Positions 34,562 to 44,083 are shown, numbered from the stretch's first letter. The stretch is 64,000 nt of DNA from Colwellia sp. (GCA_013215295.1 JABSOZ010000005.1:310001-374000), one strand, 5' to 3'. Translations and numbers: made by a program. Notes: a model not told the origin generated them from the sequence alone.

Positions 34562-34622
34562 GTTTTGCTACATGGAGTGATGCATGCTCGCGACTAAAAC
34601 CCCTTATCTTTACTCCCTATAA
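34562..34622 (+). pseudogene. Relic of an integrase start, copy 2
   Basis: GTTTTGCTACATGGAGTG and CATGCT are shared with the integrase start behind ffs. The frame reads MLATKTPYLYSL and stops at 34620-34622; the other copy reads MLASNIPYLH. So a related integrase gene once began here and only the ribosome-binding site and about ten codons are left. It lies 155 bases after the aminotransferase, at the right edge of the paa/E1-E2 block. Confidence 0.65.
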
Positions 34623-34655
34623 CACCCTTATTTAATATCTAAATCATGATATATG

Positions 34656-34952
34656 TTAGTGACTGAGAACTGCCACACTGAGTCGTTTTATGTTTTTAAA
34701 CGCAATAGCACTTAGATGGCAATTCGTACTCGCAATAAGCTCATTAAATCGCATATATAGACTGTTTCTTTCTAGTTCTCTAAATATGGGATGTTCAATT
34801 AATGAAAGCTGTTCTAGTGTTCTTAAATGGCTGTCTATGAGGAAAATAGAAGTAACAATATAGAGAAAACTTTGTAGCATTGAACAGGGGATATATTCAT
34901 CGTTGAAAAGTTGATCATAGCCTTGGTAACGGCAATTATTAATTAGCTCCAT
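34656..34952 (-). CDS. Hypothetical 98-aa protein
   Basis: This frame has an AAGGAG ribosome-binding site 10 bases before the ATG at 34952. The protein begins MELINNCRYQGYDQLFNDEY, has one hydrophobic stretch (LQSFLYIVTSIFLI) and a helical, weakly basic C-terminus. I do not recognise it. It stands alone beside the integrase relic and may be cargo left from a mobile element. Confidence 0.5.
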   Translation of the reverse strand: MELINNCRYQGYDQLFNDEYIPCSMLQSFLYIVTSIFLIDSHLRTLEQLSLIEHPIFRELERNSLYMRFNELIASTNCHLSAIAFKNIKRLSVAVLSH

Positions 34953-35142
34953 TTATAAAAGTCTCCTTAATGCTTTAAGAAGACTGTAAACACACGTTAA
35001 ATAAATGTGAAACATACATTTGCACTATTCTATTTGGGTATTGATATTATCTAGGTCATGGAGTTTTGCTGTATTCACTCGTTAATTGGCCACAGTTTAT
35101 AACTATGACCAATCAAAACTTATCGTCTACCATCAATAACTG

Positions 35143-37323
35143 TTAATTATTCGATAGTTTCTGCATTAAATAAGTGTACTGTAAAGCAATACGTTTAGCA
35201 GTTTCTTTAAGATTAGCTGCAGCTGAATGTCCGCCATCAATGTTCTCATAGTATAAAAATTTATGCCCTTGATCTTCCATTCGCTTAGCTACCTTTCGTG
35301 CATGCGCAGGGTGAACTCTGTCATCCTTAGTGGACGTTATAAAGAAAACTTCCGGATAATCTGCGTCAGGGTCAATATTATGATAAGGAGAGATACTGCG
35401 TAAGAACTTTCCTTCAATTTCGTTTTCAGGATCACCATATTCGCCCATCCATGATGCACCTGCTAATAGGGTATGGTAACGCAACATATCCAGTAAAGGC
35501 ACGGCACATATAACCGCATTGAATAAATCAGGTCTTTGAGTAAACATAACACCCATTAACAACCCGCCATTAGAGCCACCTTCAATGCCTAAATGTTTAG
35601 GAGAAGTAATACTTTTAGCGACTAAGTCTTCAGCGACTGAAATGAAATCATCATAAATACGTTGTCTATCTGTTTTTAATCCCGCCTGATGCCATTTAGG
35701 TCCGTATTCTCCTCCGCCACGTATATTAGCTAGAACATAGACACCGCCTCTTTCTAACCATAATTTCCCTCGTGCTGCTGAATAACTTGGATTTAATGAA
35801 ACTTCAAATCCACCATAGCCATAAAGCAGGGTAGGGTTTTTGCCATTCATTTTGGTTTCTTTCCCCCGGACAACAAAATATGGAACTTGAGTACCATCAG
35901 TTGAAGAGACAAAAAATTGTTCACTCACCATCTTTTCTGCGTTAAACCAACTGGGTAATGATTTAGCTTTAGCCTTCGTACCTGTAGCTGTGTTGTATGT
36001 ATATAAAGTATCAGGATTGAGAAAACTTTCTGCTGAAATAAAGGCGACTTCTTCTTTTTTATTTGTACTGCCAATAGAAACTGAGCCATTTGCTGGAAAT
36101 GCTAACTTCTTAGATGTCCAATTATGTCCATCCCAATCAAACTCATAAGCAGAACCTGTTACATCACGATAAATACTCATCAGTACTTTTGATTTAGTTA
36201 CACCAAAGTTTCCGATTGAAGATTTAAAATCAGGGCTAAAAACAAGATTGATTTGGTCAATTTTACCATCTTTCATAAAGTCATCGATGTTAAAACTGAC
36301 TAAATCTCCTAAGTTAAATCCACGCCAACTTTCATTTAGTTTGAGTAACATTTGTCCTTTAAACTCACTACCAAGACTTGATTTCTCTGGAACAGGTAGT
36401 TTTATTTTTTCACTAATGCTGCCATCACTGTTACGTGGGAACCAATAATATTCGGTGTTATAAAACGTAATAGCGCGAGTAGTCATAACTTCACGGCGGC
36501 CATCACTTAATTCTGTAACACCTCCCCAATACCCAACATCGGCTTGTTCGCCTCGATCAATTTCAACGGCACTCGATAATGGAGTACCGCGTTTCCAAAT
36601 TTTAGATACCATAGGGTAGCCAGAATTAGTCATGGTGTTTTCACCAAAATCAACGCCGATAATAGTCGTATCTTTATCGATCCAATCCATACTACTTTTG
36701 CTTTCTTTTGTTATAAAACCGTCTTCGACAAAAGATTTGGATTTTGTATCAAACTCACGATTAACGACGGCATCTTTACCGCCGTCGGAAAGACTCACAA
36801 TGCAAAGTTCATAATCAGGCCCCAAACAATTATTACCTTTGTACACCCAGTTCTTATTTTCATTTTTAGATAATTCATCAAAATCTAAAACAGTTTCCCA
36901 TACAGGAGAATCTGAGAGATAACTGGTAAGGCTTGATTTTCGCCAGACGCCTCTTTCATGTTTTTCATCTTGCCAAAAGTTATGGACTTCACCTCCGCGC
37001 AATGAAACGTATGGGATTTTGTCTTTACTATTCACAATTTCCAATACTTCACTATTCATCTGTTCAAATAGAGGATCTGCCATTAAGCGGTCAAGTGTTT
37101 GGGTATTCCAGTTATTTACATCACCTAACGCCTTTTCACCTAAAACTTCTTCAAGATATAAATGATCTGCATCAGTTTTTCCAGGGGTATTGTATGTAAT
37201 AATTTTATCGACGTTCATTACAGGAGCCTTATTTATCATAGGTTCTTTGTTGTTTTGGCAAGCAGTCAGTGACAGTGCTGCGCACAATAAAAGCGTTTTT
37301 TTTTGGTGATTCAATGCAAACAT
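35143..37323 (-). CDS. Prolyl oligopeptidase family serine peptidase (S9A), lipoprotein
   Basis: This 726-aa peptidase has a lipoprotein signal ending in LTACQ (Cys about residue 22), so it is probably anchored outside the cytoplasm. The N-terminal beta-propeller domain is followed by a C-terminal alpha/beta hydrolase with the nucleophile in EGGSNGGLLMG (Ser about residue 564), the aspartate in TSTKDDRVHP and the histidine in NIDGGHSAAA. GYGGFEVSLNP is the typical entry into the catalytic domain. It should cleave short proline-containing peptides. It is transcribed alone. Confidence 0.92.
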   Translation of the reverse strand: MFALNHQKKTLLLCAALSLTACQNNKEPMINKAPVMNVDKIITYNTPGKTDADHLYLEEVLGEKALGDVNNWNTQTLDRLMADPLFEQMNSEVLEIVNSKDKIPYVSLRGGEVHNFWQDEKHERGVWRKSSLTSYLSDSPVWETVLDFDELSKNENKNWVYKGNNCLGPDYELCIVSLSDGGKDAVVNREFDTKSKSFVEDGFITKESKSSMDWIDKDTTIIGVDFGENTMTNSGYPMVSKIWKRGTPLSSAVEIDRGEQADVGYWGGVTELSDGRREVMTTRAITFYNTEYYWFPRNSDGSISEKIKLPVPEKSSLGSEFKGQMLLKLNESWRGFNLGDLVSFNIDDFMKDGKIDQINLVFSPDFKSSIGNFGVTKSKVLMSIYRDVTGSAYEFDWDGHNWTSKKLAFPANGSVSIGSTNKKEEVAFISAESFLNPDTLYTYNTATGTKAKAKSLPSWFNAEKMVSEQFFVSSTDGTQVPYFVVRGKETKMNGKNPTLLYGYGGFEVSLNPSYSAARGKLWLERGGVYVLANIRGGGEYGPKWHQAGLKTDRQRIYDDFISVAEDLVAKSITSPKHLGIEGGSNGGLLMGVMFTQRPDLFNAVICAVPLLDMLRYHTLLAGASWMGEYGDPENEIEGKFLRSISPYHNIDPDADYPEVFFITSTKDDRVHPAHARKVAKRMEDQGHKFLYYENIDGGHSAAANLKETAKRIALQYTYLMQKLSNN

Positions 37324-37548
37324 AATTCCCTCAGGTTAAGCGTTTATTTGAATTTTCAATCATATAATCAGAGATTATGATTACTTGCAAGTATCTATAA
37401 GTATCAACTCATTTCAGACAGAATATTAATAAGTTTGATGTTGTTTTATTTCATATCTTATGGAGGAAATTATCTTCTGAAGCAAGTGATGCAACATCTA
37501 CTGGTGAAGTGTTAATAGCAAAGTGATTCACTCGTTTAACGCACATAT

Positions 37549-38415
37549 TTAGCCAAGGGGCTTTTGAGTAGACAAAGGGGAACTTTCAATAAAGTTTGCT
37601 TCTAAAATGCTGACCACTCGACTTCGTATTGATTTTCTGTAAGTAGCCTGCTTTTCAAATTGCTGTGCCAATATATCAAGTGAACGATCATTGGCTATTT
37701 CATTAACACTTTGACCTTTTTGATATAGTTGTTCAACCCGTTGAGTAAACAGATTGATAATAGTTTTGAGTTTACGAACCCCTAAAGTATCCATTGTGTT
37801 TTGCTGACCGGTATTGCCCGAGACGAACAATGTTTGATCATCCCCCATATTAAGTGCTTTTTCTAATCCTTTTTCATAGCTTACCAGTCCTTTTTCATCA
37901 GCTAAAAACACGACATTTGCTTGTACCAAATAGACATTAATGTTTCCTACGGAACGAGTTGAGCTTTGGTATGCAACAATTCGCTCAGATCCAAAAGTTA
38001 GCGCAAGTTGATCTGAGAATAATAATTGATGACGGTTAGATGAATTGTCGAAATTCTCGTGAGATATTATTACAGCTCCTTTCTCGGACCAAAATTTATT
38101 CTCTTGAAAATTATAAGGGTGATCATTGCTGTTAATTACATATTTAACCGGTTTGTCAGAAATTCTTTTTAGAAAATATTCGTACTCAGATTTCTGCCAT
38201 TTTATTGGTGAGTTAATTAACATAAGAGCATCATATCCTTCAATAACGCCGAGATTAACATGTTGGTTTTTATAAATATAAGAGATAACAAAAACGTGTT
38301 CACGGATTTTATTTATAACTGCTGATTCTTTATCACTTGCTATCACATTAGATGAAGGTGCGATAAATAGTATTATCCATAACAGAGTGAAAATTTGATG
38401 AGATAGCTTATTCAT
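37549..38415 (-). CDS. Exported metallo-beta-lactamase-fold protein with degenerate metal site
   Basis: This 288-aa protein has a signal peptide (residues 1-26, ending VIAS). The layout is that of a metallo-beta-lactamase superfamily protein: VFVISYIYKNQHVNLGVIEG, then VKYVINSNDHPYNFQENKFW, then GAVIISHENF. The zinc motif HxHxDH is replaced by NDHPYN, so only one histidine remains and zinc hydrolysis is unlikely. The C-terminal half is helical. It may be a binding or inhibitor protein, or a decaying enzyme; an intact frame of this length argues for selection. Confidence 0.65.
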   Translation of the reverse strand: MNKLSHQIFTLLWIILFIAPSSNVIASDKESAVINKIREHVFVISYIYKNQHVNLGVIEGYDALMLINSPIKWQKSEYEYFLKRISDKPVKYVINSNDHPYNFQENKFWSEKGAVIISHENFDNSSNRHQLLFSDQLALTFGSERIVAYQSSTRSVGNINVYLVQANVVFLADEKGLVSYEKGLEKALNMGDDQTLFVSGNTGQQNTMDTLGVRKLKTIINLFTQRVEQLYQKGQSVNEIANDRSLDILAQQFEKQATYRKSIRSRVVSILEANFIESSPLSTQKPLG

Positions 38416-38804
38416 GAATGCAATATTTCTTTAATTACTCGGTTTAATGGGGACATTATTTTATAAATTTCACACGATAATTAAAAATTGACGGAGGAAT
38501 ATAAATTAACATTAATTTCTATACCTTTAATGAATAATAAACTCATTCCAGGGAATATGAAAGAATCTGACCAATTGATGAATTTAGGTTAATTTAATAT
38601 TAAATATCACAAGAATAATTACTGATTATACATGAATGGAATGTGCGATTACTTGATGTAAATTTGTCAGTTTAATTCTTATGATGGAAATACTAGATGA
38701 CTAAATAGTTTGGAAGTTAAGTGGTGCCGGATATTTTATTGGCAATAAATACAAGCGTTCAATGACTTGAGCACTTGTTCATATTTGCCGTAATACTTTA
38801 GATA
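38416..38804. other. 389-base interval without a recognised feature
   Basis: This AT-rich stretch between the metallo-beta-lactamase-like gene and comFB has no open frame with a ribosome-binding site and no strong hairpin or repeat that I can support. It is intergenic on present evidence. Confidence 0.5.
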
Positions 38805-39068
38805 TTAAGCCTCATGAGCTTTCATAAACTCAATAGCTTTGCTAATAGCAACTTTTACATTACTTTCCATTTCGAATCGTTCTGAGGCAGGCAAATAGAA
38901 TGACATATCAACTTCATGCCTAATATAACGAGTAGGCAATTGATTTAAAACAACACAAGTTAAGTCTGCAATAAAATCAGCCTCATATTTGTCTTCTAAT
39001 TTTAATGCGGCAAAATGTTGTACGACTAATTTTTCATAATAGTTATGAATGTCATCAGATATTTTCAT
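38805..39068 (-). CDS. ComFB family protein
   Basis: This protein of about 87 residues matches the late-competence ComFB family: IHNYYEKLVVQHFAALKL, then FIADLTCVVLNQLPTRYIRH and EVDMSFYLPASERFEME. The ATG at 39068 (MKISDDIHNYYE) is preferred over the one at 39086 because AAGAGG lies just before it. ComFB proteins have recently been described as cyclic-dinucleotide-binding receptors in some bacteria; whether this one binds c-di-GMP or c-di-AMP is unknown. No competence genes are adjacent. Confidence 0.85.
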   Translation of the reverse strand: MKISDDIHNYYEKLVVQHFAALKLEDKYEADFIADLTCVVLNQLPTRYIRHEVDMSFYLPASERFEMESNVKVAISKAIEFMKAHEA

Positions 39069-39165
39069 TCCAATCCTCTTTTTCATTATACAATTGGTTA
39101 AATTTAATTTGTTCTCACTTTACATTAATGCGAGATGAATCAAAAAGCGAGTTATTTAAGCGATA

Positions 39166-39771
39166 TTATCGGGGTTTATCGGCAACTTCGATTTGACGCT
39201 CTATTTTTGAAATAGCTTGACGGCAACGTCCTAATCTTTGGTGAAGGGCAAGCACCTCGTCAGACAACTTCTTAGCTTTACTCGGTGTCGCACTTTTACG
39301 GAGGAGATCTCGTTCATTTAGCATGGCAAGAAGCCTACGTTCAAATTCATGGTGTTCAGACAATTGCTGGTAAAGTGCTTGGCTAGATTTGAAAAGCTGT
39401 TTCGCGGCTTTTTTATAGCGCCGCGCATTAATTGCTGTTAATCGATATTGCGCTTCTTGATGAATGCCTTTGTTTGACCTTATTGCATTAAGGATTGCTG
39501 AAATTTGTTGTTCTATACATTGCAATCTGTTTTGAGATAATTCATTTTTTCCATTGCGGAGTAATCTTGACAGCTCAATCGTTTTCCCTCGTATTTCATC
39601 TACATACGGTTGTATTCTGTCACTGTTAGTGGCGAAGAGTGCTTCAGAAAATATGTCTTTATCTTTCAATAAATAATGAGATTTTGTTTGTTGGTTCTCA
39701 GCATCTATAATTTTAGCTTGTTCAGTTAGGTCATCTAAAACAGCAGTGATTCTGTCGAGTGGCAATTGCAT
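39166..39771 (-). CDS. priC: PriC-like primosomal replication protein N''
   Basis: This 201-aa protein is helical and basic. Its C-terminal half shows PriC motifs: HHEFERRLLAMLNERDLL and LHQRLGRCRQAISKIERQIE. The N-terminal half is more divergent, as usual for the family. PriC restarts stalled replication forks with PriA or Rep and DnaC/DnaB. In E. coli priC is near apt-dnaX; here it precedes apt by about 7 kb, with the TSUP permease and TonB2 operon in between. Confidence 0.75.
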   Translation of the reverse strand: MQLPLDRITAVLDDLTEQAKIIDAENQQTKSHYLLKDKDIFSEALFATNSDRIQPYVDEIRGKTIELSRLLRNGKNELSQNRLQCIEQQISAILNAIRSNKGIHQEAQYRLTAINARRYKKAAKQLFKSSQALYQQLSEHHEFERRLLAMLNERDLLRKSATPSKAKKLSDEVLALHQRLGRCRQAISKIERQIEVADKPR

Positions 39772-39794
39772 ATCTTACAACTTGTTTAACATTG

Positions 39795-40592
39795 TTACTG
39801 AGTGAACCACGCATGATAAGTTAAATTCACCGACATAGAAATAACTACGACGATGAAAACAGGACGAATGAAGCGATTACCAAACTTAATAGCCCAATGA
39901 GCCCCCACTGCGGCACCCAACATAATAAATATTCCCATTGAAATACCAATAATAACGTTGACATATCCAAAGTAGAAAAATGTTAATAAACTACAGAAAT
40001 TGCTGACAAAATTGGTTGAACGAGCCAAACCGCAGCTAAGCAAAATATTTATTTTGTAAAGTGCACTTGAAGATGCGGTCCAAAAAGCGCCGGTCCCAGG
40101 ACCCGCTATTCCATCGTAAAAGCCCAGTATGAAACCTTGAACACTTTGAATTGCTTTTAAACGAGAGGATAGGGGAGGAAGTCCTTTTATTTCAGCGACA
40201 ATCTTTTTTGAAAGTAATGTATAAATAGCCGTCATGACAATAAGTATAGGAATGAATTTTTCTAAAAATTCACTTGATAAATAACCAACAGCAAGTGTAC
40301 CGGCAACAGCACCAATGGCAGTGTATAAAATAGATAATCGCCAAAAATGTGGATCGAATAATTTCTTACGGTAAAAAGTAACTGAAGCGGTCAATGAACC
40401 AAAAGAAGCTGCTAATTTATTTGTACCTAGTGCAATATGAGGTGGTAAACCTGTAGTAAGTAAAGTTGGAATTGTCAGCATACCTCCACCGCCAGCAATC
40501 GCGTCAATGAGCCCAGCAGCAAAACCAACGGCACATAATGTTAACCAAATTTCAAAATTAAATATTGGGTCAATAAACATAGGGAAATTCAA
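39795..40592 (-). CDS. TSUP family (TauE/SafE, YfcA-like) membrane permease
   Basis: This 265-aa protein has about seven to eight membrane spans. It starts after a short N-terminus with the family motif GFAAGLIDAIAGGGGMLTIP, and has the repeat-like ALGTNKLAASFGSLTAS. The second-half motif is FYDGIAGPGTGAFW. TSUP proteins move sulfur-containing organic anions or sulfite; the substrate is not predictable. It is followed by priC on the same strand with 23 bases between, so the two may share a transcript. Confidence 0.9.
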   Translation of the reverse strand: MNFPMFIDPIFNFEIWLTLCAVGFAAGLIDAIAGGGGMLTIPTLLTTGLPPHIALGTNKLAASFGSLTASVTFYRKKLFDPHFWRLSILYTAIGAVAGTLAVGYLSSEFLEKFIPILIVMTAIYTLLSKKIVAEIKGLPPLSSRLKAIQSVQGFILGFYDGIAGPGTGAFWTASSSALYKINILLSCGLARSTNFVSNFCSLLTFFYFGYVNVIIGISMGIFIMLGAAVGAHWAIKFGNRFIRPVFIVVVISMSVNLTYHAWFTQ

Positions 40593-41019
40593 CTAAATTA
40601 GTGGTGTAGCTAGATACTAGCATGGTTCGAGTCATAGATTATGTCAATTTGTTCACACTTTTTGTCCAAATATTATGAATATTTCATTAAATAAATTTGA
40701 CTTAGTACGAATGAATTAGTAAAACTAATAGGAGCAAATATATTTACAGAAAATACACTTTGTTTAGTTACTCGAATTAATCGATAAAATGTTCTTTTTA
40801 GAGCTGTTAATTAAACGTTAACTCGCGTAACAAAACCGATGTATTTTGATGATTTGCTGGAATTTGCCGACTTTTTGATGTGCTTAGTTGACAGTAACCC
40901 TGTCGTCTGGGAATATTAGATTGTTTTATTCTAGAGAAATAAAAACAAAAATGGCAGATTATTAAATTTGCGTTAACATCTCCATGTTATCCACATTCAA
41001 TAGCAATTGGTTGGGAACT
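40593..41019. promoter_or_regulatory. Upstream region of the TonB2 operon
   Basis: This 427-base region separates the TSUP gene from the TonB2 operon. A perfect -35 TTGACA lies at 40888-40893; an AT-rich -10 candidate (AATATTAG) follows at about 17-19 bases. I see no clear Fur box. The rest of the region holds no recognised feature. Confidence 0.4.
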
Positions 41020-41799
41020 ATGTCCAAATTAAGCAAGAAAAGCCTTATCGCTTCGACGATAATTGGCGCATTAGCATTAACAGCAAGCAACTTCGCTTCT
41101 GCAGATGTATTAACAGAACTACAAAAAGCAGAAGCTAAAACATTTCAAGCTTCTAAAAAATCACAAGATAAGATCGATAGTATCTATGAACAAACTATTG
41201 AGCTTTTAGGTGAATATCGTTTAACTGTTGATGAAGCTGAAACTTTATCTCAATACAATGATCACATTCAATTAATGGTTAATGATCAACTCGCGAACAT
41301 TAAATCATTAGAAGATCAGATCGGCAGTATTGAAAAAACTAAACAAGGTATCGTTCCTCTTATGTATAAGATGATTGATACGTTAGACAAGTTTGTTGAG
41401 TTAGACATTCCAGTGAACATCGAAAATCGTAAAGAGCGTGTAGCAGCTTTGCGTGACATTATGGGTAGCTCAGATGTAACAGTTTCAGAACAGTTTCGTA
41501 TGGTACTCGAAGCTTATGAAATTGAAGCTAACTACGGTACAGTTTTTGCTGCTTACCAAGGTGAATTAGATTTAGGTGATCGTACGATCACTGCTGATTT
41601 CGTTTACATGGGTCGTGTAACTTTAGTTGCACAATCACTAGACATGAAAAATGTTTGGGTTTGGAACAATAAAACACGCGGCTGGGAAGTTTTAGGTGAC
41701 GAATATTTAAAACCGATTAAAGATGCTATTGCAATGGCTCGTAATCAATTACCTAAAAACTTAACTAAATTACCAGTATTTGCAGCAGGAACGCAATAA
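41020..41799 (+). CDS. DUF3450 periplasmic protein of the TonB2 operon
   Basis: This protein of about 259 residues has a signal peptide (MSKLSKKSLIASTIIGALAL, cleavage near ASA) and a long coiled-coil part (residues about 28-110), followed by a mixed C-terminal domain with ITADFVYMGRVTLVAQSLD. The start at 41020 gives a classical signal; the ATG at 40984 would add 12 unusual residues. DUF3450 proteins are consistently linked to TtpC-type TonB systems. The stop overlaps the next gene (TAATG). Confidence 0.88.
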   Translation: MSKLSKKSLIASTIIGALALTASNFASADVLTELQKAEAKTFQASKKSQDKIDSIYEQTIELLGEYRLTVDEAETLSQYNDHIQLMVNDQLANIKSLEDQIGSIEKTKQGIVPLMYKMIDTLDKFVELDIPVNIENRKERVAALRDIMGSSDVTVSEQFRMVLEAYEIEANYGTVFAAYQGELDLGDRTITADFVYMGRVTLVAQSLDMKNVWVWNNKTRGWEVLGDEYLKPIKDAIAMARNQLPKNLTKLPVFAAGTQ

Positions 41800-43142
41800 T
41801 GAAAAATATTATTAAATTTGTAATGCTTGCCGCTTCAATGACAGTGGCAACTTCAGCCTTCGCTAACGATTTAGATGATTTATTAAAGCAAGTTAAAAAC
41901 GATCGTATCTCTGAAGGTAAGCTTGACAAAAAACGTGAAGCAGAGTTCAAATCTGCACGCGCTGATAAACAAGCACTTTTGAAAATAGCTAAAAAAGAAT
42001 TAGCTAATCAAAATGCTCGTAACCTTCGTTTAACAAGAGAATACTCTGCTAACGATATTACTATCGGGCAGAAATCTGTTGAACTAGATAATGCTACAGG
42101 TACCTTAGGCGAAATGTTCGGTGTTACTCGTGCAGCTGCTGCTGATGCTTATGGTCAAATTGCTACTTCAATTGTAAGTGCTGAATTTTCTGGACGAGGC
42201 AAAGTGCTAGACGTTATTGCTAATTCAAAGAAAATCCCAGAACTTGAACAACTTGAAGAGTTATGGATTGCTTTACAAACTGAGATGACTCAGTCAGGTA
42301 AAGTTTCACAGTTTTCTGCAGAAGTAACGAGCTTAGATGGTTCAACTTCTACTGAAACAATCACACGTATAGGTACATTCAATTTAGTATCTGCAGATGG
42401 TTTCTTAAACTACAATGATGAAGTTGGCCAAGTTCAACCTTTGGCTAAACAACCGGCTGGTTACATTACAAGTACGGCTGCTGATTTCTTCACTGAAACA
42501 TCAGGTCATCATCCATTGTATATCGATCCTTCACGTGGTGGTATCTTAGCGCTAGAAACTCGTAAGAAAGTACTTATGGAGTTCTACCATGAAGGTGGCA
42601 CAGTTGGTTATGCAATCACAGTATTGTTAGCCTTCGGTTTATTGATTGCGCTAGAGCGTATGTTCTTCCTTGGTCGCATTAGTTCACGTATTAAAACTCA
42701 AGAGAAGAATTTAGACCAACCTAATGAAAATAATCCGCTAGGACGTTTAATTAAGGTTTATCACGAAAACAAAAATGTTGACGCTGAAACGCTTGAACTT
42801 AAACTTGATGAAGCTATTTTACGCGAAACACCAAAAATTGATCGCGGTATCCAGTTAATCAAAATGTTCGCTGCTATTGCTCCTTTAATGGGTCTATTAG
42901 GTACGGTTATCGGTATGATCATGACCTTCCAAACGATTACATTGTTTGGTACAGGCGACCCGAAAATAATGGCTGGTGATATATCTCTTGCACTTGTAAC
43001 AACTGCATTAGGTCTAATTTGTGCATTACCACTTATCTTAATTCACAGTGTTGTTGCTGGTAAGAGTAAGTCTGTATTGCAAAAGCTTGACGAGCAAAGC
43101 GCAGGGTTAATTGCTGCGATTGCTGAGAAGGAGTCTAAATAA
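41799..43142 (+). CDS. TtpC-type MotA/TolQ/ExbB protein with periplasmic extension
   Basis: This 447-aa protein has a signal peptide (ending AFA), an N-terminal periplasmic region of about 230 residues that begins with a coiled coil (LKIAKKELANQNARNLRLTR), and a C-terminal proton-channel domain. That domain has GTVGYAITVLLAFGLLIALE and the family signature AAIAPLMGLLGTVIGMIMTF. It matches TtpC, needed for TonB2 function in Vibrio. It shares overlapping codons with both neighbours. Confidence 0.9.
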   Translation: MKNIIKFVMLAASMTVATSAFANDLDDLLKQVKNDRISEGKLDKKREAEFKSARADKQALLKIAKKELANQNARNLRLTREYSANDITIGQKSVELDNATGTLGEMFGVTRAAAADAYGQIATSIVSAEFSGRGKVLDVIANSKKIPELEQLEELWIALQTEMTQSGKVSQFSAEVTSLDGSTSTETITRIGTFNLVSADGFLNYNDEVGQVQPLAKQPAGYITSTAADFFTETSGHHPLYIDPSRGGILALETRKKVLMEFYHEGGTVGYAITVLLAFGLLIALERMFFLGRISSRIKTQEKNLDQPNENNPLGRLIKVYHENKNVDAETLELKLDEAILRETPKIDRGIQLIKMFAAIAPLMGLLGTVIGMIMTFQTITLFGTGDPKIMAGDISLALVTTALGLICALPLILIHSVVAGKSKSVLQKLDEQSAGLIAAIAEKESK

Positions 43143-43666
43143 TGTTATTCCTGATAGAGCTTTGGGAATCTGTCAGGAGTTTTATTGCGACAGGTGGTAA
43201 TGTTTTATACATTGTTGCCTTCGCTCTCTTACTGATGTGGGTAATGATGATTGAACGCTATTGGTTTTTAGCAAAAATTTACCCTGCAATGAAAGACGAT
43301 ATCGTCGGTCGTTGGGATGCACGCCAAGATACAACATCTTGGTATGCCCATCGCATTAGAGATACTTGGATCTCCGAAGCAAATGAATTACTAGAGCAAC
43401 GCATGCTCACAATTAGAACCTTAGTGGCAATGTGTCCACTGATTGGATTATTAGGTACAGTCACCGGTATGATTGGTGTGTTTGAGACAATGGCTCAACA
43501 AGGTACAGGTAATCCGCGTCTGATGGCTGCTGGTATATCAACAGCAACTATCCCGACTATGGCGGGAATGGTTGCTGCATTATCAGGAGTGTTTTTCAGT
43601 ACAAGGTTAGACGCTAAAGTTAAACTAGCAAAGGCTAAACTGGTTGACAGTTTACCTCATCACTAG
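43142..43666 (+). CDS. exbB: ExbB, TonB-system proton channel subunit
   Basis: This 174-aa protein has three membrane spans (about residues 17-38, 95-120, 135-155) and the MotA/TolQ/ExbB signature MCPLIGLLGTVTGMIGVFE. The compact size and lack of a signal extension match ExbB2 proteins. It forms the pentameric channel around an ExbD dimer and uses proton flow to energise TonB. Its ATG overlaps the TtpC stop. Confidence 0.93.
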   Translation: MLFLIELWESVRSFIATGGNVLYIVAFALLLMWVMMIERYWFLAKIYPAMKDDIVGRWDARQDTTSWYAHRIRDTWISEANELLEQRMLTIRTLVAMCPLIGLLGTVTGMIGVFETMAQQGTGNPRLMAAGISTATIPTMAGMVAALSGVFFSTRLDAKVKLAKAKLVDSLPHH

Positions 43667-43678
43667 AGAGATATTCGA

Positions 43679-44080
43679 ATGGCACGTAAACGTATTCGTG
43701 AAGACGAAGAAGCAGTAATTGATATGACACCGATGCTAGACATCGTATTTATCATGCTGATCTTCTTCATTGTAACCACTTCATTTGTAAAAGAAGCTGG
43801 TATTGAAGTAAACAAACCTAAAGCGGCTAACCAAAGCAAGCAAAAATCAGCTAACATCTTTATTGCTGTTAGAGAAAATGGTGAAATTTGGTTAGATAAA
43901 CGTCGCGTTGATGTCGAACGTGTTGCGGCTAATATTGAAAAATTATTAGCAGAGCAACCAACTGATGTTGTTATCATTCAAGCAGACAAAGATGCAAAAC
44001 ATGGCATCGTTGTTAAAGTGATGGATGCGATTAAAGATGCGGGCATAGATAGAATTTCTATTGCTGCAGCTAAGGGGTAG
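43679..44080 (+). CDS. exbD: ExbD, TonB-system proton channel subunit
   Basis: This 133-aa protein has a short cytoplasmic N-terminus, one membrane span containing the conserved proton-bearing aspartate in IDMTPMLDIVFIMLIFFIVT, and a periplasmic domain with IQADKDAKHGIVVKVMDAIK. It lies 12 bases after exbB. The motif order fits the ExbD/TolR family, and the operon position supports ExbD over TolR. Confidence 0.94.
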   Translation: MARKRIREDEEAVIDMTPMLDIVFIMLIFFIVTTSFVKEAGIEVNKPKAANQSKQKSANIFIAVRENGEIWLDKRRVDVERVAANIEKLLAEQPTDVVIIQADKDAKHGIVVKVMDAIKDAGIDRISIAAAKG

Positions 44081-44083
44081 TTT

